From Chitinophaga silvisoli (lineage in GTDB: Bacteria > Bacteroidota > Bacteroidia > Chitinophagales > Chitinophagaceae): a DNA stretch of 64,000 nt. The stretch spans positions 186,001 to 250,000 of the forward strand of contig NZ_QTJV01000010.1 in NCBI RefSeq assembly GCF_003412465.1. Direction: 5' to 3'. Position numbers and translations under genes: made by a program. The notes beneath the pieces are model-generated. The model searched no databases, was not told the DNA's origin, and was given only the letters and a program-made list of their open reading frames with translations. Position 1 is the stretch's first letter. Each line of letters starts with the position of its first letter. Shown in pieces: positions 8,967-17,954 of the stretch.

Positions 8967-8998
8967 AAAAGGGGCCGCTGTCAGCGGCCCCTTTTTTA
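8967..8998. terminator. Terminator between the M48 gene and oxyR
   Basis: AAAAGGGGCCGCTG and the complementary arm around GCGGCCCCTTTT form a strong GC-rich stem with a TCA loop and a T tract. The tract overlaps the stop codon of the convergent oxyR gene. Confidence 0.9.
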
Positions 8999-9937
8999 TG
9001 CATTTATCTCAATTATCTTCTTATTCTTCTGCGCCTTCATCTTCTCCGGCACATGTGCCAGGATCTCCTTCTTAAACGCAGCAATCAGCGCCTGTTTTAC
9101 AAAGAACCGGTGTGTCACCAGGCTAATCTCCCTCACCGGCTCAGGCGATTTAAAAAATCGCACCATATTCATCTGCCTTGCAGACAAATCCTGCAATGAC
9201 AACTCCGGCAGAATAGTATACCCCGCATTCAGATCCACCATCCTCTTCAGGGTCTCCACACTTCCCGTATTATACTCCAGGTTCTTATATTCTCCCATCG
9301 TAAACTTATCCCTGCAAATATTCAGTACCTGGTTGCGCATGCAATGCCCTTCATTCAGTAACCATACTTCACGTACATCAATATCCTCCGGCTTTACAAT
9401 CTTCTTCTCAAACAGGGGATTCGTCTTCGCAGCATATACCACGAAAGATTCATAAAACAAAGGTTGCTCCTCCAGGTTAGGGTTCTCCAGCGGTGTCGCC
9501 AGCAAGCCACAATCCAGTTGCTCCAGCTTTAACTGCTGTACAATCTGCTCTGTAGGATACTCCCAGATCTCCAGTTTTACCTTTGGATATTTCTTCATGA
9601 ACCCTGTCAGAATACGGGGCAGGAGGTAAGGGGCCAGGGTAGGGATAATGCCTACACGAAGATTGCCCTGTACTTCTTTTTTATGCCCGGATACTATCTC
9701 TTTGATTCGGCTGTTTTCTTTCAGTATAATGCGGGATTGCTCTACGATTTCTACACCTATCTCGGTAGGTACCACCGGAAGCTTACTTCTGTCAAATATT
9801 TTCACTCCTAATTCATCCTCCAGCTTCTGGATCTGCATACTCAGCGTAGGCTGCGTAACAAAGCATTTCTCGGCGGCGACGACAAAACTGCGGTAGGTGT
9901 CTACAGCAACGATATATTCAAGTTGAACGGTAGTCAT
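8996..9937 (-). CDS. oxyR: OxyR, hydrogen-peroxide-sensing LysR-type regulator
   Basis: I chose the ATG at 9937, giving 313 residues; a 15-codon upstream extension is open but lies over the promoter box and terminator. The N-terminal winged helix (about residues 1-60, with the AAEKCFVTQPTLSMQIQKLE segment typical of LysR proteins) is followed by the substrate-binding-type sensor domain. From this start, GHCMRNQVLNIC places cysteines at residues 199 and 208, the same positions and spacing as the peroxide-reactive pair of E. coli OxyR. This supports OxyR rather than a generic LysR regulator. No catalase or peroxiredoxin gene is adjacent, so the targets are elsewhere. Confidence 0.9.
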   Translation of the reverse strand: MTTVQLEYIVAVDTYRSFVVAAEKCFVTQPTLSMQIQKLEDELGVKIFDRSKLPVVPTEIGVEIVEQSRIILKENSRIKEIVSGHKKEVQGNLRVGIIPTLAPYLLPRILTGFMKKYPKVKLEIWEYPTEQIVQQLKLEQLDCGLLATPLENPNLEEQPLFYESFVVYAAKTNPLFEKKIVKPEDIDVREVWLLNEGHCMRNQVLNICRDKFTMGEYKNLEYNTGSVETLKRMVDLNAGYTILPELSLQDLSARQMNMVRFFKSPEPVREISLVTHRFFVKQALIAAFKKEILAHVPEKMKAQKNKKIIEINA

Positions 9938-9940
9938 AAG

Positions 9941-9948
9941 CAAAAGTA
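9941..9948 (-). promoter_or_regulatory. -7 promoter box directly before oxyR
   Basis: On the minus strand TACTTTTG followed by C ends three bases before the chosen ATG, which predicts a leaderless oxyR transcript and supports the shorter start. Confidence 0.5.
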
Positions 9949-9952
9949 ACCA

Positions 9953-9996
9953 TAAAAAAACTCCCCGAAAATTATTGCTCATAATTCCCGGGGAGT
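9953..9996 (-). terminator. Terminator of the helical exported-protein gene
   Basis: Read on the minus strand, CTCCCCG pairs with CGGGGAG, extended by an inner ATTAT/ATAAT pairing, and runs into seven T residues. Confidence 0.8.
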
Positions 9997-10020
9997 GGTC
10001 AGCATAATACCATGCTTAAT

Positions 10021-11271
10021 TTAGAATATTCTATAGCGGTATTTAATCTTGTCAGTGTTGTTATACAGCTCCTTGATGTTGATAGAAGCCTGGATTTCTT
10101 TCACAGCTTCATCCTTCAGGTTGCGGAACTCAGATTGCTTTGCATCGATGGTTGACTTATCTGCCAGACCATTATCCTGTGCAATCTTCAGCGCGCTTGC
10201 TACTTTACCATAGTAAGAATCCAGCAGTGTAAAGTATTCATTGTACAGGTTCTCAAAGCGTTTTGTCTGCATTACCAGGTCTTCCAGCTGGTTGTTCACC
10301 TCTTTCAGATTTGGATTCTCACGCAGCAGTGCTTCGTAATCTACTTTCTTGCCTTTGGTATACTTATTTTCCAGGTCATCGAAGAACAATACTACTTTCT
10401 CTTTTTTGAAGTCAAAGAAGAAGTCGTTCAGCGTTTCACCGAGTGATTTGTTACCACGTTGTGGCAGGTTAAATTTCAGTGCACTGGCAGTGAACATAAT
10501 ATGATCATACAGGTTGTCATGCAGCAGGTTGAGCTGATCTTTATTGAAGTTCAGACCATATTCAAACTTGTTGTTCGCATCGTTCAGCGCAGTATAGTAT
10601 ACAACATACTTGTTCAGTTCTTTTTCAAAATCTTTCAGCGTTTGCTGATTGATTTCTTTATTGTTGATGCTCACACTGTGCAGGAAGTTCATCACGGAGT
10701 TTGCAATCGCCAAAGGAGGAGTCAGTGAAGTAAAGCTCTGGAAGATAGGGCTAGCGATGATAGACTTGGTCGATTCTACGATCTTGTTACTCTTATCATC
10801 ATTTTTGTCTTTCTTACCTTTCAGTACTACTTTCTCTACCAGTTCTACGATACGGTCACTCAGTGAGAACCCCAGTTCTTTACTCTCAGGGTTGTTCAGT
10901 GAAGTGATGAATACATCGAGATTATTGGTGGTCGTACGTGACTTCAGGTCAATAATTTTCTTGTTCAGCAGGTAGTAGGTTTCGCTGGCATATACAATGT
11001 TGTTTCTGATCAGCTGGTACTTTGTGATGTTATCAATTTCCCTGCCTTGCAATAATCCCTGTATGGCGCTTGAATTACTCTGATCGCTTGCCTGGATCTT
11101 CTGTAATTCTTCCATAATTCTGCGAATGGTAGTATCCTGGGTCCTAACCTGTGGCATCACCACATTTTTTAATTCAGCGTTAGGATCCGTCGGTTGTTGA
11201 GGCTTAGGTTCCTGTGCCAGGGCAATTTGAGTGCCGGCAAGACAGATCAATAATAGTGTCAGATATCTCAT
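10021..11271 (-). CDS. Hypothetical helical exported protein
   Basis: I chose the ATG at 11271 (416 residues), because the frame from there begins with a clean signal peptide (MRYLTLLLICLAGTQIALAQ); a start five codons earlier is open. The mature protein is predicted to be almost entirely alpha-helical, with charged heptad-like stretches (about residues 45-110, 215-260 and 340-400), and opens with a Pro/Gln-rich linker. A more hydrophobic helix-prone region (about 165-205) could pack internally or contact membrane. I recognise no family. It has its own terminator, and an exceptionally palindromic spacer lies upstream. Confidence 0.7.
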   Translation of the reverse strand: MRYLTLLLICLAGTQIALAQEPKPQQPTDPNAELKNVVMPQVRTQDTTIRRIMEELQKIQASDQSNSSAIQGLLQGREIDNITKYQLIRNNIVYASETYYLLNKKIIDLKSRTTTNNLDVFITSLNNPESKELGFSLSDRIVELVEKVVLKGKKDKNDDKSNKIVESTKSIIASPIFQSFTSLTPPLAIANSVMNFLHSVSINNKEINQQTLKDFEKELNKYVVYYTALNDANNKFEYGLNFNKDQLNLLHDNLYDHIMFTASALKFNLPQRGNKSLGETLNDFFFDFKKEKVVLFFDDLENKYTKGKKVDYEALLRENPNLKEVNNQLEDLVMQTKRFENLYNEYFTLLDSYYGKVASALKIAQDNGLADKSTIDAKQSEFRNLKDEAVKEIQASINIKELYNNTDKIKYRYRIF

Positions 11272-11389
11272 AGAATTAAAATGCATGATATTGGCCTGAT
11301 TTGATTTGCAAATTGTTCACTGTCAGGTACAATCTCCTCCTAAGGTTATAAATCAATAACCAGCAGTTGAGACCTGTAAGTGAATTAGC

Positions 11390-11464
11390 ATGCTATTAAT
11401 AGCATTTTGGAACTATATCAACCTAATTGTTAAGAAAATATGGTGCCAAAATACAATTTGGCAC
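11390..11464. repeat. Two dyads in the spacer between divergent genes
   Basis: ATGCTATTAATAGCAT (11390-11405) is a perfect 16-bp palindrome. About 37 bases on, GTGCCAAA and TTTGGCAC (11443-11450 and 11457-11464) form an 8-bp inverted repeat. Both sit between divergently transcribed genes, where operators would be expected. No regulator is identified. Confidence 0.45.
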
Positions 11465-11492
11465 AAAGATAACAATTTATACTAAGTTGAAA

Positions 11493-11524
11493 TTGCCAGT
11501 CTTTCAACTACTTTATTACCTTTG
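11493..11524 (+). promoter_or_regulatory. Promoter of the glycosyltransferase gene
   Basis: A -33 TTG (11493-11495) is followed after 21 bases by TACCTTTG (11517-11524) and C, close to the Bacteroidota housekeeping consensus. It lies 20 bases before the ATG. Confidence 0.65.
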
Positions 11525-11544
11525 CCCCGAAATTATCCACTTTC

Positions 11545-12282
11545 ATGCTGAATAATAAAAAGATAGTGGTGGTATTACCTGCCTACAACGCTGCATTAAC
11601 ACTGGAAAAAACCTACCACGAAATACCATTTGATATAGTGGATGACGTGGTACTGGTGGATGATGCCAGTAAAGACGAGACCGTTGCTGTCGGAAACGCC
11701 CTCGGTATCCGCCATATTATTCGCCATGATAACAACAAAGGGTATGGTGGAAACCAGAAATCATGTTACAATAAAGCCCTGGAATTAGGCGCAGATATTG
11801 TAATCATGTTACATCCTGATTACCAGTATACACCAAAGCTGATTACGGCCATGAGTTCGATCATTGCCAATGGTGTTTACCCGGTAGTACTCGGATCCAG
11901 GATCCTGGGCAAAGGTGCCTTAAAGGGTGGTATGCCGCTCTATAAGTATTTCTTTAACCGCTTCCTGACCCTGTTCCAGAACCTGCTCATGAACGAAAAA
12001 CTGAGTGAATACCACACCGGTTATCGTGCATTTTCAGCAACAGTACTCAATGATATCAATTATATGGTTGACAACGACGATTTTATCTTCGATAACGAGA
12101 TGTTGTCCCAGATCTTTATGAAAGGATACGAAATAGGGGAGATAACCTGTCCTACCAAGTACTTTGATGAAGCTTCCAGTATTAACTTTAAAAGAAGTGC
12201 GATCTACGGATTAGGGGTTTTGCGCGTATCATTGCAACACCGCCTGCATAAAGCAGGGCTGATCCGGGCGAAAATTTATTAA
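11545..12282 (+). CDS. Glycosyltransferase family 2 protein
   Basis: A 245-residue GT-A fold transferase resembling dolichol/polyprenol-phosphate mannosyltransferases. Visible are the nucleotide-sugar binding start VVVLPAYNAALTL (about residues 8-20), the acidic motifs VDDAS (about 38-42) and HPDYQY (about 90-95, in the DXD position), and a conserved YHTGYRAF segment near residue 155. No transmembrane domain is present, so it is a cytosolic or peripheral enzyme that would act on a nucleotide sugar and probably a lipid carrier; the substrate is inferred. The next gene, a methyltransferase, begins four bases after its stop, suggesting co-transcription and joint modification of a glycan or lipid. 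Confidence 0.9.
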   Translation: MLNNKKIVVVLPAYNAALTLEKTYHEIPFDIVDDVVLVDDASKDETVAVGNALGIRHIIRHDNNKGYGGNQKSCYNKALELGADIVIMLHPDYQYTPKLITAMSSIIANGVYPVVLGSRILGKGALKGGMPLYKYFFNRFLTLFQNLLMNEKLSEYHTGYRAFSATVLNDINYMVDNDDFIFDNEMLSQIFMKGYEIGEITCPTKYFDEASSINFKRSAIYGLGVLRVSLQHRLHKAGLIRAKIY

Positions 12283-12286
12283 TCTG

Positions 12287-13081
12287 ATGAATGTACAGTG
12301 GCAACTTGCTAAAAAATACCTGAATTACTACTTCACAGCCGGTAACCGGCATGATGTACACTCTCCGTTTGTGTATACAATGATTGAAGAGGTGCTGAGA
12401 GATAAAAGCCAACCAGCGGATTATAAAGCAGTAGAACAGCTGCGGAAAGAGCTGCTCAGGAGTAATGAAACCCTGCAGGTAACCGACCTGGGAGCAGGTT
12501 CTCTCATGAATGCCGGCAATGAGCGGGCCGTAAAAGATATTACAAAGCATGCGGCCAAGCCGCCTAAATTCGGACAATTATTTTACAGGCTCATAAAGTA
12601 CTATAAGCCACAATATCTGCTGGAATTAGGTACCTCTATGGGATTGTCTACCTCATATATGGCTAAGGCAGCAGCACCCGGTGCAAAGGTCTATACCATA
12701 GAAGGATGTCCGAATATTGCGGCAAAGGCAGGAAAGAATTTCCAATCACTGGGTTTACAGAATATCACACAGCGGGTAGGAAATTTTGACCACGTACTGG
12801 CAGGTGTACTGGATGAGTTGCCACAGGTAGATTATGTGTTTATTGATGGGAACCATCGTTCAGTGCCTACACTGGAATATTTTGAGCAGTGCCTGGCAAA
12901 AGCACATGATCATTCCATTTTTATTTTTGATGATATTCACTGGACACCGGATATGGAGCAGGCCTGGAAGACAATTCAGGACCATCCCAGGGTGACATTT
13001 ACGATCGATTTATTCTTTATCGGGTTGGTGTTCTTCCTGCCTGATATGAAGATAAAACAGCATTTTGTGTTGAAATATTAG
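12287..13081 (+). CDS. Class I SAM-dependent methyltransferase
   Basis: A 264-residue protein. The central Rossmann-type core begins near residue 100 with LLELGTSMGLSTSYMA, the SAM-binding motif I, followed by YTIEGCP (motif II acidic residue), and VDYVFIDGNHR in the position of the metal-binding aspartate of O-methyltransferases. The N-terminal 90 residues are family-specific. It is translationally close to the upstream glycosyltransferase gene (4-base gap), so it may methylate a sugar or a glycolipid product; that is inference. Its substrate cannot be named. Confidence 0.85.
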   Translation: MNVQWQLAKKYLNYYFTAGNRHDVHSPFVYTMIEEVLRDKSQPADYKAVEQLRKELLRSNETLQVTDLGAGSLMNAGNERAVKDITKHAAKPPKFGQLFYRLIKYYKPQYLLELGTSMGLSTSYMAKAAAPGAKVYTIEGCPNIAAKAGKNFQSLGLQNITQRVGNFDHVLAGVLDELPQVDYVFIDGNHRSVPTLEYFEQCLAKAHDHSIFIFDDIHWTPDMEQAWKTIQDHPRVTFTIDLFFIGLVFFLPDMKIKQHFVLKY

Positions 13082-13126
13082 AACGGAGAGGGCAACCTCT
13101 TCTTTCTAATATTTCTTTATGGCTTT

Positions 13127-13720
13127 CTATTCGTGTGGATTTTCAATGAGATCATTTAACCAGTCAGGTACGGTGAACTTACCATAGAATGCAATCAATG
13201 TCCGACAGCCCTCATACTTAAACCAGACATACCTTTTCCCCTCTACTGACCTGATATAGATATAGTGCTCCCAACCCTTCGTAGGATCATAATCAATCGT
13301 ATTACTATAAAAGGTAACCGCGTCATCCCTCACAGACATGCTAGCCTTACTAACGAAGTGAGTGTTACGGTTTAACAGTAAAGATTGCATTTCCTCATCC
13401 ATCTGCTTCGGCAAAGGTCTTTCGGGATATAACTCAAACACCTCATCTTTTGTAATTATTTCCTCTACCAGGAATTCAATGATATTGGTATCGTCTCCTT
13501 TATATTCCAATATAGTACCATAAAGAAGTAAATCCTGGGGATCTTCTTCTTCTCTTTCCTTTAAAGGAATAGTACTTTCCTCAGCATACCCAAGCCAGAT
13601 CTTAGTGCCAGGATCAGGATGTATAAAAGGTAGAGCTGGATGTACCTCTACGCTATAAGTCTTCTCACTGAGCCATTCCTGAAAAATGCAGACAAAAGCC
13701 CTGATATAATCCATCTTCAT
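13127..13720 (-). CDS. Hypothetical cytosolic protein
   Basis: This 197-residue protein starts at an ATG and has no signal peptide or membrane segment. It is acidic, with a glutamate-rich stretch near residue 55 and a Trp/Tyr-rich C-terminal half predicted to be mostly strands (for example HYIYIRSVEGKRYVWFKYEG). I do not recognise a family. It is a single gene, convergent with the methyltransferase and divergent from the hydrolase gene. Confidence 0.65.
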   Translation of the reverse strand: MKMDYIRAFVCIFQEWLSEKTYSVEVHPALPFIHPDPGTKIWLGYAEESTIPLKEREEEDPQDLLLYGTILEYKGDDTNIIEFLVEEIITKDEVFELYPERPLPKQMDEEMQSLLLNRNTHFVSKASMSVRDDAVTFYSNTIDYDPTKGWEHYIYIRSVEGKRYVWFKYEGCRTLIAFYGKFTVPDWLNDLIENPHE

Positions 13721-13787
13721 ATGTCAAATTTAAAAATTTGTTTTCACTTAAAGGAAGTTCCTATTTTACGCACTTAAAGTTCCACCC

Positions 13788-14561
13788 ATGATGAAAACAT
13801 ATTTTACCCTGCTGCTATGCCTGATCATATCTCTCGCCAAAGCACAAACACCCGATTACAGCGCATACAGTTACGAAGAATACATCCACAACGGAGACAC
13901 CCTTCGTTACCGCCTGCTCACACCATTGCACTACGACATCCATAAAAAATATCCCCTCATCGTATTCCTCCACGGCTCAGGAGAACGTGGACGCGACAAT
14001 GCTGCTCAATTGGTGCATGGCGGTGCCTTATTTTTACAGGATTCTATCCGGGAAAAATACCCTGCATTCGTGCTCTTTCCACAATTGCCTAACGACTCTA
14101 CCTGGGGGCCTTTAACACGCACTGAAACAGGTCGTATGTTCCCTGCCGATGCCCCGCCTACTGTTCCTGGCAGGTTAGTAGGAGAGCTGGTAGATAGCTT
14201 GAATAAAACAGGAAAGATCGAAGCAAAAAAGGTTTATATCGGAGGTTTATCGCTCGGAGGGATGGGTACATTCGATCTGCTGGCAAGATATCCGCAAAAG
14301 TGGGCAGCCGGCTTCCCGATTTGTGGTGCGGGTGCTGTAGAAAATGCAAAGAAATTCAAATCCATTCCTGTCTGGATTTTCCATGGCGGTGCTGATCCTG
14401 TAGTTCCTGTTCAAGGTTCAAGAGATTACTATGAGGCACTGAAAAAACTGAAAGCGGAAGTAAAGTATTCAGAGTACCCGGGTGTAGGACACAATAGCTG
14501 GGATAATGCTTTTGCTGAACCGGATTTAGTACCTTGGTTACTTTCACACAAACGTAAATAG
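13788..14561 (+). CDS. Exported alpha/beta-hydrolase (dienelactone hydrolase/phospholipase-like)
   Basis: A 257-residue exported hydrolase. The signal peptide ends at AKAQ (about residue 20). The mature domain shows the oxyanion region FLHGSGERG (about 61-69), the nucleophile elbow GLSLGG with Ser near residue 154, an Asp region FHGGADPVVP (about 200-209), and a catalytic His in GVGHNSW (about 233-239). This is the layout of the prolyl-oligopeptidase-like and phospholipase/carboxylesterase exported enzymes common near carbohydrate-use loci; the substrate is unknown. The last codons and stop lie inside the first unit of a 24-bp tandem repeat, so the C-terminus may be evolutionarily unstable. 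Confidence 0.85.
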   Translation: MMKTYFTLLLCLIISLAKAQTPDYSAYSYEEYIHNGDTLRYRLLTPLHYDIHKKYPLIVFLHGSGERGRDNAAQLVHGGALFLQDSIREKYPAFVLFPQLPNDSTWGPLTRTETGRMFPADAPPTVPGRLVGELVDSLNKTGKIEAKKVYIGGLSLGGMGTFDLLARYPQKWAAGFPICGAGAVENAKKFKSIPVWIFHGGADPVVPVQGSRDYYEALKKLKAEVKYSEYPGVGHNSWDNAFAEPDLVPWLLSHKRK

Positions 14562-14675
14562 GTTACGCTCACACAAGGTGAATAGGTTACGCTCACACAA
14601 GGTGAATAGGTTACGCTCACCTAAACGCCAATAGTTCAGGCTTACACAAACCTAAAAAAGCTACTCTCACACAAG
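14531..14675. repeat. 24-bp tandem repeat across the hydrolase stop codon
   Basis: Copies starting at 14557 and 14581 are identical 24-mers built around GGTTACGCTCACACAAGG. A third copy from 14605 is diverged in its second half, and further degenerate copies follow to about 14675. The end of the coding sequence (about 14531-14556) is itself a degenerate copy. The period is eight codons. The array sits between the stop and the terminator. Confidence 0.85.
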
Positions 14676-14690
14676 CATAAATAAAAAAAT

Positions 14691-14719
14691 AAACGCCCCG
14701 ACTTGACCGGGGCGTTTTT
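14691..14719. terminator. Bidirectional terminator between the hydrolase and hemL
   Basis: AAACGCCCCG and CGGGGCGTTT form a perfect 10-bp stem with a 7-nt loop. A and T tracts on the two sides allow termination in both directions for the convergent genes. Confidence 0.9.
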
Positions 14720-14747
14720 CCACTCTGCACAGGATTTGAATTGTTAA

Positions 14748-16034
14748 CTATTTCAGGGACGCAATTGAACTTTTAGCAGCTGCAATTGTTTCGTCCAGAT
14801 CTTCGATTGTCAAAGCATTACTTATGAACCAGCTTTCGAATGCGGATGGTGGCAGGTAAATACCTTTTTCCAGCATTGAATGGAAGAAACGCTTGAATAA
14901 TTCGTTATTTGCACCGGAGGCTGCGTCAAAATCAATAATAGGATATTCTGCGAAATGCACACTAAGCATTGAACCAATGCTGTTTACCTGGTGAACGATG
15001 CCAGCCGCATTTAATACTGATTGTAAACCACCTGAGAGGTATGCTGTTTTTTCTGCCAATTGCCGGTAGATGTCAGGATTGTCGTTTAACGTCTGCAACA
15101 GTGTATAACCAGCTATCATGGCTATAGGATTGCCGCTCAATGTTCCAGCCTGGTAGACTTTACCAGCCGGTGCTACATTTTCCATGATTTCCTTACGTCC
15201 GGCGAAGGCACCTACAGGCATCCCTGCGCCAATTATCTTGCCAAAGGTAACCAAATCTGCTTTAATATTGAACAGTTCCTGCGCACCTCCTCTGGCCAAA
15301 CGGAAACCGGTCATTACCTCGTCAAAAATCAGCAGGATGTTGTGCTCATCACAGATGTAACGGAGCCCATCTAAAAACCCTTGCTGGGGAAGGATACAGC
15401 CCATGTTGCCTGCTACCGGTTCTACGATAATGGCTGCTATCTGGTCCGGATATTCCTTCACTAAATTTTCCACAGCCGGTAAATTATTGTAAGGAACGGT
15501 CAAGGTATCTTCTGCAACAGTTTGCGTAACCCCCGGCACAGATTGTATACCTAATGTAGCTACTCCACTGCCTGCATTTACAAGAAAAGCATCGGCATGA
15601 CCATGATAGTTACCCGTGAATTTGACGAACTTATTGCGGCCCGTATAACCCCTGGCCACACGCATAGCACTCATACAGGCTTCTGTACCAGAGTTCACCA
15701 TACGTACCATATCAATGTTCGGTACCATGCTTACGATCAGCTCCGCAATCTTAGTTTCCAGTTCTGTCGGCGCACCGAAGGAAGTGGAATAGCCTGCATA
15801 TTCCTGGATGGCATTAATCACCGGTTCATAAGCATGACCCAGGATCATTGGTCCCCATGAGTTGATATAATCAATGTATCTGTTGCCATCTACATCGTAG
15901 AGGTATGCACCTTTAGCACTCTTCATGAAAATGGGGGTACCACCTACACTTTTGAATGCGCGTACAGGAGAATTCACACCACCGGGAATGACATTTTTAG
16001 CTTGGTCGAAAAGTTTCTTGCTTTGCTCGTACAT
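14748..16034 (-). CDS. hemL: Glutamate-1-semialdehyde 2,1-aminomutase
   Basis: HemL converts glutamate-1-semialdehyde to 5-aminolevulinate with PLP, the second step of C5 haem synthesis. The 428-residue length is typical. The PLP-binding lysine is in [11 protein letters not shown] (Lys266), the cofactor-contacting aspartate in [12 protein letters not shown] (about 234-245), and the N-terminal [10 protein letters not shown] motif is present. It is the last gene of the minus-strand hem operon, starting 15 bases after the hemB stop, and ends at a bidirectional terminator. Confidence 0.96.
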   Translation of the reverse strand: MYEQSKKLFDQAKNVIPGGVNSPVRAFKSVGGTPIFMKSAKGAYLYDVDGNRYIDYINSWGPMILGHAYEPVINAIQEYAGYSTSFGAPTELETKIAELIVSMVPNIDMVRMVNSGTEACMSAMRVARGYTGRNKFVKFTGNYHGHADAFLVNAGSGVATLGIQSVPGVTQTVAEDTLTVPYNNLPAVENLVKEYPDQIAAIIVEPVAGNMGCILPQQGFLDGLRYICDEHNILLIFDEVMTGFRLARGGAQELFNIKADLVTFGKIIGAGMPVGAFAGRKEIMENVAPAGKVYQAGTLSGNPIAMIAGYTLLQTLNDNPDIYRQLAEKTAYLSGGLQSVLNAAGIVHQVNSIGSMLSVHFAEYPIIDFDAASGANNELFKRFFHSMLEKGIYLPPSAFESWFISNALTIEDLDETIAAAKSSIASLK

Positions 16035-16049
16035 GGTAGTTAAAGCTGT

Positions 16050-17018
16050 TTATTGTAATAATTTAGCTGCGTCTTTCGCAAAATAAGTAGCTATCAGGCT
16101 TGCTCCTGCACGCTTGATGCTGGTCAGCGTTTCCAGGATTGTCTTGTTCTCGTCCAGCCATCCTTTTTGTGCTGCTGCCTTGATCATAGCGTACTCGCCG
16201 CTCACATGATAGGCACTGATTGGCACATGTACAGTATCTTTCAGTATACGAATAATATCCAGGTAAGCCAGTGCTGGTTTTACCATTACAATATCCGCGC
16301 CCTGTTCTATATCCTGCTGTGTTTCCAGGATTGCTTCTGTGGAGTTTGCATAATCCATCTGGTACGTTTTCTTGTCACCAAAACCTGGTGCAGAATCCAG
16401 TGCATCGCGGAATGGCCCATAGAAACAGGATGCATATTTGGCACTATATGCCATGATCCCTGTGTTCGTGAAATTATTCTCTTCCAGAATGTTGCGGATA
16501 GCCAGGATACGGCCGTCCATCATATCACTTGGTGCTACGAAATCGGCACCTGCCTGTGCATGGCTCAGACTCATGCGGGTCAGTACTTCTACAGTCGCAT
16601 CATTTACAATCTGCTCACCTTCCACGATACCGTCATGGCCATGGATGGAGTAAGGATCCAATGCTACATCCGTCATCACTACGATACCTGGTACCGCATC
16701 CTTAATGGCCTTGATACTGCGCTGCATCAATCCGTCCGGATTCACAGCTTCTGTACCTTTATTATCTTTCAGGTTGTCAGGAACCATTACAAACAGCAGT
16801 ACACTCTTCACACCCAGGCTCCACAGTTCTTTTACCTCTGTCACAATCAGATCCAGTGAATACCGGAAATAGCCCGGCATGGAAATGATCTCTTCTTTTA
16901 CGCCCTTCCCTTCTACAACGAATAGGGGGGCAATGAAATCGCTCGGCCTTAAAATCGTTTCCGCAACCATAGCACGTATGGCGGGATTAGCTCTCAAAAT
17001 TCTGTTACGGCGAATCAT
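16050..17018 (-). CDS. hemB: Porphobilinogen synthase (5-aminolevulinate dehydratase)
   Basis: HemB condenses two 5-aminolevulinate molecules to porphobilinogen. The 322-residue protein has both active-site lysines, in YSAKYAS (Lys194) and MVKPALAY (Lys247). The metal-site segment reads DVALDPYSIHGHDG (about residues 117-130): the cysteines of zinc-type enzymes such as that of E. coli are replaced by Ala and Asp, the pattern of magnesium-type or zinc-independent enzymes. The gene lies between hemF and hemL, 27 bases after the hemF stop. Confidence 0.96.
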   Translation of the reverse strand: MIRRNRILRANPAIRAMVAETILRPSDFIAPLFVVEGKGVKEEIISMPGYFRYSLDLIVTEVKELWSLGVKSVLLFVMVPDNLKDNKGTEAVNPDGLMQRSIKAIKDAVPGIVVMTDVALDPYSIHGHDGIVEGEQIVNDATVEVLTRMSLSHAQAGADFVAPSDMMDGRILAIRNILEENNFTNTGIMAYSAKYASCFYGPFRDALDSAPGFGDKKTYQMDYANSTEAILETQQDIEQGADIVMVKPALAYLDIIRILKDTVHVPISAYHVSGEYAMIKAAAQKGWLDENKTILETLTSIKRAGASLIATYFAKDAAKLLQ

Positions 17019-17045
17019 AATATCTCTGTTTTTGTGTTAGCAATT

Positions 17046-17954
17046 TTATGCCCATTCCCGGGGTTGCAGGTACTCCACCATTTTGGCTTCCGGGCTACCT
17101 GGTGCCGGGTGATAATCGTATTCCCAGCGGGCCCTGGGTGGTAAGCTCATTAGGATAGATTCAATTCTGCCATTCGTCTTGAGGCCGAATAAGGTACCTC
17201 TGTCATGGATCAGGTTGAATTCTACATAACGACCTCTCCTGTATTCCTGCCAGTCTTTGTTAGCAGTAGTGTAAGGTAAGTCTTTTGTCTTTTCCACGAT
17301 CGGCAGGTAAGCATGGATAAATGCCTCCCCGGTAGCTTTGGAGAAAAGAAATAAATCCTCCGCAGTTCTGCCGGCATCGGGGCGTAAATAATCGTAGAAA
17401 ATACCACCTATACCACGCGTCTCATTGTTGCGATGTTTGTTCACAAAGTATTCATCGCATTGTTTTTTATAGAGCGGATATATGTGGGTGCCGAAAGGAT
17501 CGCAGGCATTTTTGAATGTGCGATGGAAGTGTTTGCCATCTTCTTCATCCAGGTAATAGGGGGTAAGGTCTGCACCACCACCAAACCAGCTATCCTTAAT
17601 ATTACCTGCAGCGTCATACAGCTCAAAGTAGCGCCAGTTAGCATGTACAGTAGGTACATAAGGATTCAGCGGATGGATCACCAGTGAGATCCCACAGGCC
17701 ATAAACTGTCCGCCACTTACACCAAACTGTTTCGCCATTACTTCAGGCAATTCACCTTCTACTACCGAGGTATTTACCCCACCTTTCTCAAACACATTCC
17801 CGTCTGCAATCACGCGGGTTTTCCCACCACCGCCACCAGGGCGTTCCCAGCGATCTTCGCGGAAAGTAGCTTTCCCATCTATCTTCTCCAGTGCTGCACA
17901 GATATCATCCTGCAGCTGGTGTATAAAAGGAATGAATTTTTCTTTAACGCTCAT
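17046..17954 (-). CDS. hemF: Oxygen-dependent coproporphyrinogen-III oxidase
   Basis: HemF uses O2 to decarboxylate two propionates of coproporphyrinogen III to vinyls, giving protoporphyrinogen IX. The 302-residue protein has the family hallmarks: VHANWRYFE (about residues 104-112), the WFGGGADLTPYYL segment (about 123-135), and the C-terminal SLPPRARWEYDY. Using HemF rather than the anaerobic HemN type implies synthesis under oxygen. Its start codon shares one base with the hemE stop (TAATG), showing tight coupling in the operon. Confidence 0.97.
   Translation of the reverse strand: MSVKEKFIPFIHQLQDDICAALEKIDGKATFREDRWERPGGGGGKTRVIADGNVFEKGGVNTSVVEGELPEVMAKQFGVSGGQFMACGISLVIHPLNPYVPTVHANWRYFELYDAAGNIKDSWFGGGADLTPYYLDEEDGKHFHRTFKNACDPFGTHIYPLYKKQCDEYFVNKHRNNETRGIGGIFYDYLRPDAGRTAEDLFLFSKATGEAFIHAYLPIVEKTKDLPYTTANKDWQEYRRGRYVEFNLIHDRGTLFGLKTNGRIESILMSLPPRARWEYDYHPAPGSPEAKMVEYLQPREWA

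Noticed and set aside
16167-16859. Plus-strand open frame of 230 codons opposite hemB
   Set aside because: It is antisense to hemB, rich in Cys/His/Ile with no recognisable domain; a shadow.
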